This document shows, in pieces, positions 13,601 to 25,196 of a stretch of 64,000 nucleotides of DNA. The stretch lies in NCBI GenBank assembly GCA_964017145.1, contig OZ024852.1, positions 2,047,945 to 2,111,944 of the forward strand, in the 5' to 3' direction. The stretch is from Agrocybe praecox (taxonomy: Eukaryota; Basidiomycota; Agaricomycetes; Agaricales; Agrocybaceae). Position 1 is the first letter of the stretch. Each line of letters begins with the position of its first letter. Position numbers and translations under genes: made by a program. Under the pieces are notes generated by a model that made no database searches, was not told the DNA's origin, and saw only the letters and a program-made list of their open reading frames with translations.

Positions 13601-14158
13601 GGGGGGAAGATTTCACCTATAACATATCATGCCACTCAGCCAATATGTTCACTCACCACAGGAAGCTGACATTTTCAGGTCACCTGAAAACCCAGGAAAA
13701 AAATTTGGTTTTGTCTCGCCAATTAAGTATGGTTAAAAATAATAAATATACCAATTTTTTCGGTCAATATTACATGAACAGGGAAACTAAATATGTATGT
13801 CGCCGTTTATTCACTTCTTAAAATTGTGTTATGAGTCCTGTTCTTAGTCCGTATGAAAACAAGGCCTATAATTACAGTTTCAGACAAGTTTTCAATCAGA
13901 CGATAACTATGGTAATTGGGGTAACTAAAAATACACAACAAAACTTCAATTTATAGACTTGTTTTTTACTCACTGATTCTTTTATTATTATGTATGTTTT
14001 TGGCATGTAAAATCTTTTGAATGAAAACGAGGGTTTTTGCCCTACTGAAATTAAGTGTAGGATAATCATACAACCAGCGTGCGATAAGATATCAGGTTAG
14101 AGTACAAAGAAGAAAAATAGAGAAGATGCATTGAATCATCTCACTATTCGCCTCAAAC
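13601..14158. other. AT-rich intergenic sequence, nothing recognised
   Basis: This stretch lies between the decayed Copia end and the 3' end of the Tnp2 gene. No coding frame, repeat or terminal inverted repeat was seen. It could include the subterminal region of the Tnp2 element. Confidence 0.4.
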
Positions 14159-17100
14159 CTATTGAGCAAAGACTCTGTTAAACTTAATTCTTTGAACATA
14201 AGATTTGATATGCACTCTCGAGAGGTCCAAGATCACTGCTCTGTCCTTGAAGGTATATCTTGCTACGTGGGTCACGACTGACAAGAGCTCAACGATGTCC
14301 AAGTGAGTCATTTTCTCCATGTCTGCAGAATATGTGCAGGCTGGGAAGAATGGATATTGTGAAAAAGGGTCATGCTGGCCAGGGTGAAGTGGAGATTGGC
14401 ACTGAACATGTAGTCGAATGCCAATGTTTGACGTTGTAATTTTCTGAATGCTCCCTGCTATAGGTGCGACAGACTCATGCGTTGGGTAGTACAAAATAAG
14501 ACTGTTACCAATGTGTGTCTTTGCACATGAGAAATTGACACCGTTGTGTCTGTAATGTGTGACCTCAATTGGAAGTGGGCCTGTGTACAGAGGTGACTTT
14601 GATTCAGAGTCACGAACATAGGAGGAGAACGCTTTGTCGAAGAGCGCCTTGAATTGCCATATGACCTCCTGACAGTCAGATCAGTGTAACCAATGCTGTA
14701 GATTGGCCCTTTTGGTATATGACTTCAATATTGTCTGCTCCAACATGCCTGTAATTAACTATTCAATCATGTACATGCTGTAAATAATAATGACTCATCA
14801 CTCACCGCCAACCTTATCATTGGTATTGATCCTTTGGAGAACTCTGATAAGGCGCTCAAAGGGAAACGTCCACCACAACATCACAGGCCCAAAAAGACCC
14901 AGGAAATCATAGATATGGAAAGTGACGTGGACATTTGGCCTTTTCTGATGCACCGCTGAAAGACGATTTTTCTGTCAGTGATTTATGCTTTGTCAATCAC
15001 ACAAAACACAACCAACAACAAAATCCAGAGAAAGAGTGGGCTAGACCTAGATAAGACGACTCTCTCCCTGTGAGTTCGGGGGTGGGAATAAAGTTACTTT
15101 GTTCCTAGGAATGGTTTGTTGGTGTAAAGATCATATAGGTTTAAGGGTTTGTGATGAGCTTTTGTCCTAGACAAAAGTTTGAGATTGAATAAGAGAGTAG
15201 AAATCAAAGTGAACGTATTCCACTTTGAAATTAGAGTAAATGTCGAAATAGAAAAGAATAATCGAAGCTTGGAACATTTTCCAAGCTATAGAATTGACTG
15301 CCGAGACTGAGAATTGACTGAACGAATACTGAACTGAAAAATAGCTGCTTGAATCGGTACAATTGTCCTATGATAGGGGTGTACTTCTTGTCCTACTTTA
15401 CAGGATCTAACTAGTTTTTATACTACAAATCCTACAAGGTATGAGTAATCGATGACAAGTAAGGTTGAAACGAATGACAAAGAATAAGGGGTTAAATGAA
15501 TAAGCTGACTGAGCAAGTGAGTCAGGAATGACAAAGGAATGGGTTGAAACAATGGAAAAGAAGGAGAAAACTGTCTATCAATCAATGAAATGAGTAAGAA
15601 ATGAATAAGAATGAGTAATAAATAAGAAAGTTGACTAATACGCAGCAAAGAATGACCAAGCACATCTTCTTGAATGATAAATCAATCATAGTTGACTTGA
15701 CAATTAGTGAAATCGACGGATGGAAGGAATCGAGCTATTTCCAGCTGATAGATTGCTATATTTGGCAGATGTAACCTTAGCGTAGCCACGTTGTTGATGT
15801 ATCAGTTCCTGTGACTCATAGTGACTCGTGATAGGCATGTGACATCGAATCATGTGTTTGGAATGATGGTTGCACAGCCGCTTGATGGCCTGGGCTTTGC
15901 ATGATGTCATCGAAGTCTTTTAATAGAGTAGATGGGATGCGATGGATTTAGATAAGTGGTGAATATGCTGTGCCGTTGTGTGATGTAAGCGTAGGCATAT
16001 CTTATCTTCTGCATGATGCTGAGGGACACTTGTGATTGTGGGATAGCAATACGGGGTCTTGTGAATAATGCCGGTGCTGATTTCCTGGTGGTCGATACTG
16101 CGAAAACTATAATTCCTCGTTTGTAATGCACGATTTCCTCGAGGCGAATGATTTTTGATGTGTTGTCCGGCTGAATTCTGTACATAAAACTGACGGTGTC
16201 TCCTTCTTGAAAAATGTGATCCTCCGTGTAATGTGTCGCTAACCAATATTCGCAATTTTCGCTTGCATCAAAAACTCCGGCAATTTGAATAAATGGATAT
16301 ATTGACGCTTTATTGATTTTTCGAGGTCTGGAAGAATTGGCGACATCCTTGGACTGTTGAACAAAGGATTGAACAGAAAGGGAAGAGATTTTTCAGAGTT
16401 GAATGCGTAAGACAATGAACATTGAGAGGAAGGAGTGATTTGTCTTGGATTGTGGTGACGGTTTCATGACTTTAGCCTAGACTGAATAGATTTCGGAAGA
16501 ATTGGTGCCTTAATGTTGCGATAGAGTCGTGATGGGAAATTAAAATGGAGAATACGAAAAAGGAAATATTGAAATTTAAAAATAAACGAATGATCTCTTA
16601 TGCAATTTCAGGTTCGTTCATGTTCAATCAAATATGAGGCATGACACCACAGTATGTGGATGTAGTACATACAGGTTGTCAACCCAATACCGCAGAAGCA
16701 TGCGATATCAGACTGCCTGAGCATGCATCATAGTGTTTCTCACCATAAGGGTTACAGCCTCAAATAGAGCCATAGAGTGGTTGAGTAGCCATAAGAAATG
16801 TTGTTGCTTGGGGAATTCTTCGTCGCCCCATAAAGTAATGAGCACAATCGGAACGTGGACTGTACTAAGAATCCGCCATTCTCCTGCTTTGATGATACCT
16901 GCTGATGCTTCACCATAGTTTAACAGGATGGAGTGAATCCACGAGGGAGTGTCGATTGTTTTGATAACATGTTGTACATAGTGCAGTGTGCTCATATCAC
17001 ATGTCTTGGGCCTAAAGTCAAGAGAGATAAGTGGGAACTTCAGACGCTAATATAGAAGGTAAGTAAATAGTGTGCAGACTCAAATACACTGGTAATACAC

Positions 17101-19550
17101 ACCCATTGAATTAAAAGTTTGGCCAAGTGCTTTTTTGTTGTTGGTAGAACATAAACACCTTTGTCATTCTGTAGTTTGATATGGAGTAGCTCGAGATCAG
17201 CCACTACAAAGGTTAAAGCATTCTTCTTCCTTCTCATTAAGTGCACTTTGAGCTGTGTCTCATCCAGTGGATCTGGACCAGTGTCTCTGATTGGGTGTTC
17301 CAAGAGATTATGGATCAAGACAATTTGTTTTTGGTCCTTGTCGCTGAAGCCCTCGTAGTCAGGGTTCTTGTTGTCTTCGTATTGCGTCCAGGGGTGAGAA
17401 AAAGCAGGTTGAGTCATTATCTTGGCCTGAGCTGAATCAAGGCATAGAACATGTCGACAGTGGTAATGAACAAGTCCTTCAAAAATGCAGTGCATGCCAT
17501 TGATAACGAGCATCTGGGTGGGATCCCAATATGGTAGCCGCCAGAGCTCTGACCAGCGTAGGCCATGCTCCATCTCAATGTGTTCTCGTTCTGCCAGAGT
17601 TCCAGTGTCTCGCCATGCTTCTGCATGTTGGCGCATGCTGTGAACATCTCTTGGTGTCCAGTTGTTGAAATCGGTTCTGTACATGGTTTCCCAGTCACGA
17701 CAGTTGCACATGGTGCAATAGATATTGGCGGCGACTCCAGCAGTTCCAGAGACCTTGCGTGTGGCTGGAATATCATTTATCGAGAGTAGAAGTGCAACGT
17801 TGATATGCTCGCCATGGTTGGGAGAATCAGCTGTATTCAAGAGATGATATCCGAGGCTCCATCCTGCCTTTAGTTCCTCGATAATAGGTTGAATATAATG
17901 ATTGAGTTCATCTAAAGGAGGCTCATGAGGACAGGGAATAATACCCACTGGAAATATGAACTCTGGCTTGTAACAAAGGTCTTCGGGAAGGTTCATGATC
18001 ACCAATGTGATAATGCCAATTGACTTGGTAGCTGCGTGTCGCTCTGTATTCGGATTAAAGAAATTGACATGCATCGCAAGTACAAGGTGAATTGCTTCTC
18101 CACAGTCAATAAACAGTCGATCTGAACTTGGTCCTTTGAAAGTCTGAATGAACGACGACTGAAAAATATTCCTTGACTCCATTGAGGGTTGTCCAATAGC
18201 GGAAAAAGTGTCATCACATGCCTTCTTGCACAAACGCTCTGCCTCGGGGTCAGTGAGTACCCTAGACAAGTAGTCTTTCAGGGAAGTTGATACAAAAGGT
18301 TTCGATAGGCACTGAAATCCATCACGTCATGGTTCTTGAAGTAGGTTTTCACCGCATAATTTTTGACCGTCTTTGGCGAGAATTGAATTGGTACAGTGAT
18401 CCGGATAGACGTATTGTGTGGTAACCCAGTTATAGACTGCTTTGTGCATGAAATTGCACGATGGACATGCAGCATAAACTGTCGCATCACTGTCCAACTG
18501 GAAGTGGCTCAATGCCTGGCCTATTGTCGAGGGTAATTGGTGTAATACGGTAGTTTGAATTGGTGTGTAGCTCTTGTCACTTGCTGAAGGCAAGCTAAGT
18601 GCCATGGACATCCGAATCACCATGGACACTACTCCAATGATAAAGTTGCAGGACTTTCCACTAAGACCCATGACAAAATGAGCGACCGCTCCCAAGAGAA
18701 GTGTTATCTGTGAAATGGTGTCGAGCCGTGCTATCGGACTGGATAACATTTTTTCTGAATTATAATTCAGAAAAAGGCATGAACATAAGTATTGTATCCG
18801 TTACTTACCTGAATTGACATGGATGGGGATTATAGACTCCATTTCTAATTGAAATGAAGCAGCCAATTGAGTCATGCGTGCATCTGCATCCTTGAAGTCC
18901 ACATAGATTATTCCTTTCTGCTCAGATATTGCACCGGACAGGTTATTGATGTTGTGGGAAAGCGAAACACCCAATGCCTGTATCTTCTCAGAGATTTGGC
19001 ATAGCAGCATATCCAGCTTTGTTTTGTCCACTAGAATTTCGCGACTGATGTGATCTAAGAAGTAGGTGATTTCTGCGACCTCCTTTTCAACTGTGTCAAG
19101 TAGCAGGGTGTATTTCCTTTTGCAGGCTTTGATTGGAAGGCCTTCTCTGGATGCAGGTGGGGGTGAATGTGATTTTTGCGCCGTTTTCTAGAACCTATCT
19201 TCAAGTAGCTTGTAAACACTGAGCTGAACAGCCTCCATGGGTACCAGATTTTGCCTGTTAACGGAATGTTCAATAGGTTGATCATCAGAGATTGTCAACC
19301 CTGAAAATATTCCAGATAGGCCTATGCTGTTGACGTCATTCTTCAGCGATATCTTGTCAGTTTGATTGTGAGCTCATATCAAAGATAATGCTACGTACAT
19401 CTGCTGCCGTCCTGGGGGAGGATTTGACCGCATTGCCACTCAACATATCTTCAAGCACCTGATCAATTATTAAGAATACATGTTAGAAAAGGTACATTGT
19501 CGGCTCACCTTTACTTTTTCCTCATTTTTATGGTTCTTGATTTCCAAGCT
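14159..19550 (-). pseudogene. Tnp2-like (CACTA-type) transposase gene, decayed and interrupted
   Basis: This minus-strand multi-exon gene is of a type common in Agaricomycetes. In order: an N-terminal coiled-coil region (about 19550-18801), an N-terminal domain with a CPSC...H zinc motif (18749-18327), the catalytic core (18323-17100; FNPNTERHAATKSIGI, GYHLLNTADSPNHGEHI, NIYCTMCNCRDW, PYWDPTQMLVINGMHCIFEGL), and a region ending at LHPHTVV (about 16640). After a 1.6-kb interruption it resumes with HIYDFLGLFGPVMLWW and PFERLIRVLQRI (about 14960-14820), then VRDSESKSPLYTGP and ADMEKMTHLDIVELLSVV to the stop at 14159. Nonsense codons: TAG at 19188-19190, TGA at 18327-18329 (the next codons continue the same frame), TGA at 16708-16710. 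A good intron splits off exon 17040-17100. The protein would cut and paste the element; this copy cannot. Confidence 0.82.
14975..16620. other. about 1.65-kb insertion or expanded intron within the Tnp2 gene
   Basis: The transposase similarity stops at about 16640 and resumes at about 14960, so this stretch is extra to the gene. On the minus strand, 15418-14990 contains a TATA-like box (TAAAAAC at 15415), a CT-rich leader and a G-poor tail, resembling a solo LTR, but no exact ends or target duplication were found. 16260-15910 has a short open frame (HIFQEGDTVSFMYRIQPDN) that I cannot assign. An intron with a CTTTCAG acceptor next to the resumption point is also possible. Confidence 0.4.
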
Positions 19551-20569
19551 GTGGACTATCCTAGACAATTTACGCACACAGTGGCCATTTGGATGGATTG
19601 AGCAGGTACATAAATATGTATGATCAGCAGCAGGCATCGATAATCAAGATGAGGAAAGTATCAAAGTATCGATACCAGAGTATGAAGAGTTGATATATAA
19701 GACAAATTCATAGATTAGAGACATGTTGCAACATAATTTGAAATCCATGGATACGACTCGGCAAATGCAAGTCAGATCAATAAGGCTTTTGTTGAATTAG
19801 ATCGAGTATTATGGTAATAAGAGAAACTTTTTGTTCTAGCTATCATTGATTATGAGCATAGAAGCTGTCAATGTGTCGCTAACTAATGTGTCTCCTTGTC
19901 AATGCATCTCCAACTTATTACTATTGTTAATCCGCATGTGCACTCTAAATATAGATCATGTATTCTCAGTGCACACAAGTTGCTAGGTTGTAGCCTTCTT
20001 GTTTCTTTTGTTGAAAACAAAATTCTATCTTTCCATACCTCTTTCCCCAACAACGGTCTGTGATTTCTACATCTAGGAAAGAAATCCATGTTCACAGATG
20101 GTTGGCAGACAGCGGTCTAAATTTTAGCGGGTGCTATATATAGGCAGATTGCAACCTATGTGACAGGCGCCCCAAGAATGTTTTGGTGAATCATTATTTT
20201 AACACAGAGGGGCATTTACCTAAGCTCTATAAAATTGCAATATAATATATCACACATATATCTACCTCTCACAAAAAAAGATAGATTGTCATACGCAAAC
20301 TTCCCATAATAATCAATTTGCTTACCGCCACTTGCTGGATAACGTGTGCGGCTCATGATGTTGTTCCCACAATTCACAGGTGCGCATTTGGCATGCACAC
20401 TTCTTGGGCTGTGCTGCTCTGCAGGTAATATATATAAAAGGAATTCTGGTGTAATTTGAACTTCTTGCATTTATCGCGTATCCTCAAGCTATTTTATCAA
20501 TTAATATAAATGTCTGTTTTGCTAATCTGTTCAATGTCTTACATAGTAGGGCCAAACATTTATTTATAT

Positions 20570-23086
20570 CTACTGGGCAATGAATTGCAGCAGCTGAAAT
20601 ACCTCCTGAGAGACACAAAGATTGTCTTGAATCCATTCCTTACCTCTTTTTTCTTCTTCACTTTTTAACCATTCCTCATTATAAAGTCTCATTGGCAGCT
20701 GGTTGGGAGCTGGAGTTGAACCTGGCTCATTAATGTGGATACGAGGGTGACACCTGCTGCCTTGTGTAGATCCGACTGTGTCTCGATTCTGGGACTCCTT
20801 GTCGATATATTTGAAGTAGTCAGTGATTACTGGGTTTTGCCAGGCGCATATTTTCACCTGAAAGACAGGTACATAGATGGTTCCTATCTCTGCCATGCCC
20901 TCTTCTTCAGAAGACATGCCATCAATGGAAAGTTTTGCAAGGAGGTCGCAGAAATACTGCCAGGTTTCCAGATCTGGGGCATTTGATGTCGACTTGATAG
21001 TAATAACCTTTTCGACTGTCTCAGTTCAACACTCAAATTTCTGTTGTGAATACATTACTAACATCAACAAAATAAGATAAGTTGAACCACTTACACGTTC
21101 CCGGCGAGATCATGATCCCACTACTGCAAGTCGCTGATTTGTGTGTGCCTCAACCCTTTCTGCAACTTCTTCTGCTGTCTCCATGTGACCCTCCTCAATG
21201 TTGGGGTGATTTTGAACCATTTTCCAAGCCTCTCTCGACTGTTTGAGTTGTCTATAGAATAAAGCGAGTAAATACTCATGAGCAACATCCGGAAGACCCC
21301 AAGATCCGTCATTCTGCCAGTCTTCAAGTGTTTCTTCGATCAATCGTTTAAGGATTTCCTTGTTCCAACACGACTTTTCAAAGCCTCGACCAAAGTCCAG
21401 AATATTTTGGTGGTTGGACCTGGTCTGACCGGTCTCAAATGCCTGAACATTGTCTTGAGATGCTGGGATATATTGAGCAAAATCTGCCAGTGATGTAACC
21501 TTAAAATGGTTCTTCCATGCTTGGCGTATGGATTCCTGTAGCAATAGAAAGTAATGTTAGACACTAGTATTACAGAAATCCATTATATATACTCACCTTC
21601 CATGCAAGATCGTCGTGTCGTGAGATGACTCTTTTTTGCTGTTCAATGCTACGCTGATTCTGTGTGCGAGTAGAGCGTCTATGCTTTGTCTTTGCACCTG
21701 TCATGGTCGTAGAGATATCAGCTTTTAACTGTTGGAACACCTCTTTTACGATGGATCGAATGGTGCTCTCATCTTCTTTGCCATTGAGGTTGACAGAAGC
21801 GTTGCACATTGGCTCAGTGTCTACTTATAGCATGAGTAAAACATAAAAAGGGAGAAAGCATTTCAAATTTTGCATACACACCTCCATCAGGCTCAACAGG
21901 TGTGGCAAGCAGTTTGAGCAGAACAATTCCAATGCTAGTGCACTCCCCTTGAATAACACAATGACTGGATGATTTACCACAACGTGGGACCGTCGTGACA
22001 TTAGGCGTGAATGAAGATGAGGGTCCAGTCTTGGTTGATTCTCTTAGATGTTGCCGAAGGGTTAAGATCTCTGCTTCACAATTTGTCTATAGAGAATTAT
22101 GGGTAAATTCATATGCTAAGCTGTAAATAATGGAAATCTACCTTTTCTCGTTCTTTCTCAGCTAATAATTGAACTATAGAATTGCTCTGAGTGAATACCG
22201 TTTGAGCTCGCAATAATTGAGTGAAAAGTTTGCATACAGACCAGTTCTTCGCATTTCTTATGCAGCTCAAGCATTTGCTGCTGACCCTGCTCTATGAGTT
22301 GAGCCTATACACATGAGTTCAAGTCATAAATATGGCTAAATGAAAGATATATAAAAGTATTTGCTCACCATATTCCTGTTAGTGTTGTTTAATTTAATGA
22401 TCTGATCCTCATATTGAAGGATTTGTTCGATCATTTGAGTTTCTGTCTCCAAATCAACTGCTTGGTGGCACGCCTCCTCTTCACGCTGAGCATTTAACAT
22501 ATCAATCTGCTGATTTTTAGTCCAGAGTTGAACCGCCTGTTCGAGCGCCTTTTTCCGTGCAATTTCCTCACGCTCCTGCATCTGGAAGAGTAAGAACCAT
22601 GAATTCAATGGTAAATACTAGTGATTTTAAAAAAACACATACTTCGTCTAATACTTGCTTTTTAAGACCAGGGACCACTGCTGCAATACACTTTGGAGTG
22701 GTGGTGTGATTCTCGTCTCCCTGGTCATGATATTGGCATCGGCGTGGGACAATCGAGTAGGGTATGGACATATTGTGGGGTACAATTTGGGTATGTATGC
22801 TGGAAGGATCTATCTGTGTTGTAGGCTATTAGTATGTGTGTAACTTTGATAATAAATCAAGCTTACCTGTGCACTACTGCCAATGTTGTTGTGCAATTGA
22901 ACTTTAGGACCTGTGAATGTAAAAGGGACAACAGCACTGCCAAAGACCAGCTCTGACTCATTGGGCGCTTCATTCAATAATCCTGTGACGTGTTCTTCAT
23001 CAAGTTGAGAAGAGGCCAAAGAGGGCATGTTCACCAATATTACATTAAGGCCATCAATGTTCATAATGTGGTCGTCATTTGACATT
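20570..23086 (-). pseudogene. accessory gene of the Tnp2 element (unknown function), multi-exon with stops
   Basis: The minus-strand exons, each bounded by plausible GT...AG sites, begin with an ATG at 23086 (MSNDDHIMNIDGLNVILVN). They continue through IDPSSIHTQIVPHNMS, a coiled-coil exon (22585-22372; EREEIARKKALEQAVQLW), a further coiled coil with REREK, a PRCGKSSSHCVIQGEC segment, a basic segment near 21700 (KHRRSTRTQNQRS), ESIRQAWKNHFKV (21544 on) and a final exon ending at 20570 (MRLYNEEWLKSEEEKRG). The tail with YNEEWL recurs, as far as I remember, in many basidiomycete transposon-linked proteins. In-frame TGA codons sit near 21110 and 21020 around the last intron, so this copy is probably broken. 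The same strand and its position just upstream of the transposase suggest a partner or DNA-binding subunit; this is inference. Confidence 0.55.
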
Positions 23087-23124
23087 GTGGATTGCTGATA
23101 GATAGATAGTCCTGGGGTAAACAT

Positions 23125-25185
23125 TTATGGAATGGGAATGAGGGCCCTTAGATTTGATTTCCTCTTTATTGTACATTGCTCTTTTGTCAGTTAAATTTTG
23201 GTTAGCATGCACCATGAAAATTGGTCATTTCTGTCATTGCTACCTTGGCAACTTTTTCTTTCTTTCTTTAGTTGACGCTTACACAATAAAATGGCTTTCT
23301 GAACCCCATCAAAATACCAAGGTTATGGCTGACACAAAAGGACAAACAGGTTATTGTGTTTTCAATTTTGATATACATGCTTTAAGGTATAATCAGCAGT
23401 TGTCGTAGTTAAATCAGTGTCCGCCCCTTTCATCTTTTGGATATGAGAACAAAAAAATGCAATAATAGTACATCTACGTAATACATGACCAATTTCATAG
23501 CATTATTACCCACGGCATTCATGTGCATTGAGCGCTCTGGAAGCACTTTAATAGAGGAACTAGACTATATGGGTATTTATTGATATGTTCTTCAAGTGTG
23601 ATCATATGCGGAAACACTCACTTGCGGCACAATGCCAAATCAACATATCAGTTGTCAGAGGACCTCATATTGATGACTGAATGAATATTTTTGGATGCAA
23701 CTCTCATCACCACAACATCACCCCAGATACCGAGTTGGTGATTGAGAGAAAGCGAAACATGGCGCTTGAAGAATACCCAAAAGAAAGCGGAATGTCATCG
23801 CCCAAGTGGTATTTGAACAATAATATCATGCGTATATGGTTGGATAGTTCCTCCGCTAATAATATCCTCGAGACATAGGTAACGAAAATCTTGAGGATTA
23901 GGGGTCAAACATTTGGCGTATACATATGTGGGCTTGGGAGTAATGCCGGTCGATGAATATAGCCGGCCTCGAAGAGTAATGTAAGACCTCGCCTAAGAAT
24001 ATAATATTACGGTCAATATTAAGACATTCACATTGTATAATATACACACCTGTGCAGGTGCAATCCACTTTCTTCGATTGACCATTTGTCAGGCAGGAAT
24101 GAATGGCTGAGTGTCAGTGGAGAATGAGAGAAAATACAGGCCAGCTGTTGGATCACACTCAAAGCTTGAGGACTGGTCATACATGAATGTGTTTCTTTTA
24201 ATGGAATTGTCTACGAGGAAGACAATAGGCAGATAGTTCCACAGAAAAGTACTCAATGCATTCCATTCCGTCAATCCATCATCTATCTATTATTAGCCAT
24301 GTGCATGCACCTCAATTCCAATGTGCCTCAATTCCAATGCTTCTAGCCAACTTTGACGCCACAGGTTTCTTTGTAATTGTGCTACCACAATAAAGATTAC
24401 TACAAGACTCTAATGCTAACCCTACTACTGTAGCATCGATACAGATTCATAATTCAAAAGTGATCTTACAATATACCTACAATATGGAGGATATACATTG
24501 GGACACCCTGGTCTGAGTTTAAATATTACATCACAGATTGGGCACGACTCACATCGTAAGTTGCCTCCTGGTTCAACAACACACCAAATTTGAAAAATGA
24601 GCTCCATACAAGTAAGAGCAGGTATTCTCATAGATACAGACTCAAAATTGTGGACCCCTGAGAGGTGTTAAACTTTCTATTTTGAGAGGTCTATATTTTT
24701 GCATTTTCACGCTCTGCTTTAAAATACATCGCAACACGAACATTTGAGGTTTTGTGTATGCACAGTATTATGGCCCACCTGTGGGCAACGTCAAAAACTT
24801 GCTAGTCTTTTTTTTTGATAAATACACTGCATGTACAAAGTTGTACTTATATATATAGAGGGAAAGAGGATCAATTTCATTCAAGGTTTACAATGTTTTA
24901 ATTTTTTAAAAAGAAACACATCAAATACTGATGTATTTTGCCAGAGAAATCCCATGGCCATGAAGAGGAAAGAGATTTGAATAATGGCAGAAAGAAGGGA
25001 GAACCATGTCGAAGTTTGAGATTGATGATTATCGGGGATGTGGGGCTTCTTTTCCTGGGTGTCTACATTCCTCTGCCAGACAGAAATCTCGCATGTGTCA
25101 TCTTCACCGAATGACATTGCAGAAAAGATAATGGGCCTTTCTAAATGTTCAGTTGCCTATAGTGTATGATGTTATTCAAGCACCT
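23125..25185. other. 2-kb AT-rich stretch without a recognised gene
   Basis: Short frames occur (for example 23681-23878 plus, 24089-24274 minus, and 24881-25117 minus with one hydrophobic helix), but none has splice-linked partners or familiar motifs. A poly-T run lies near 24809-24816. The stretch may hold the missing 5' end of the Tnp2 element; no terminal inverted repeat was identified. Confidence 0.4.
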
Positions 25186-25196
25186 GTAGCAGCCAA

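Noticed and set aside
13540..14150. 5' LTR of the Copia element
   Set aside because: Looked for a second TGTCA...TGACA copy of the 8883-9303 LTR upstream of the pol remnant; none seen, so the element is treated as 5'-truncated.
15910..16255. Possible BAH-like or chromatin domain in the Tnp2 insertion
   Set aside because: Only a vague GDTV...RLEEI resemblance over 30 residues, and frames are not maintained.
24881..25117. 78-residue frame with one hydrophobic helix
   Set aside because: Isolated, AT-rich surroundings, no splice partners or homology that I recognise.
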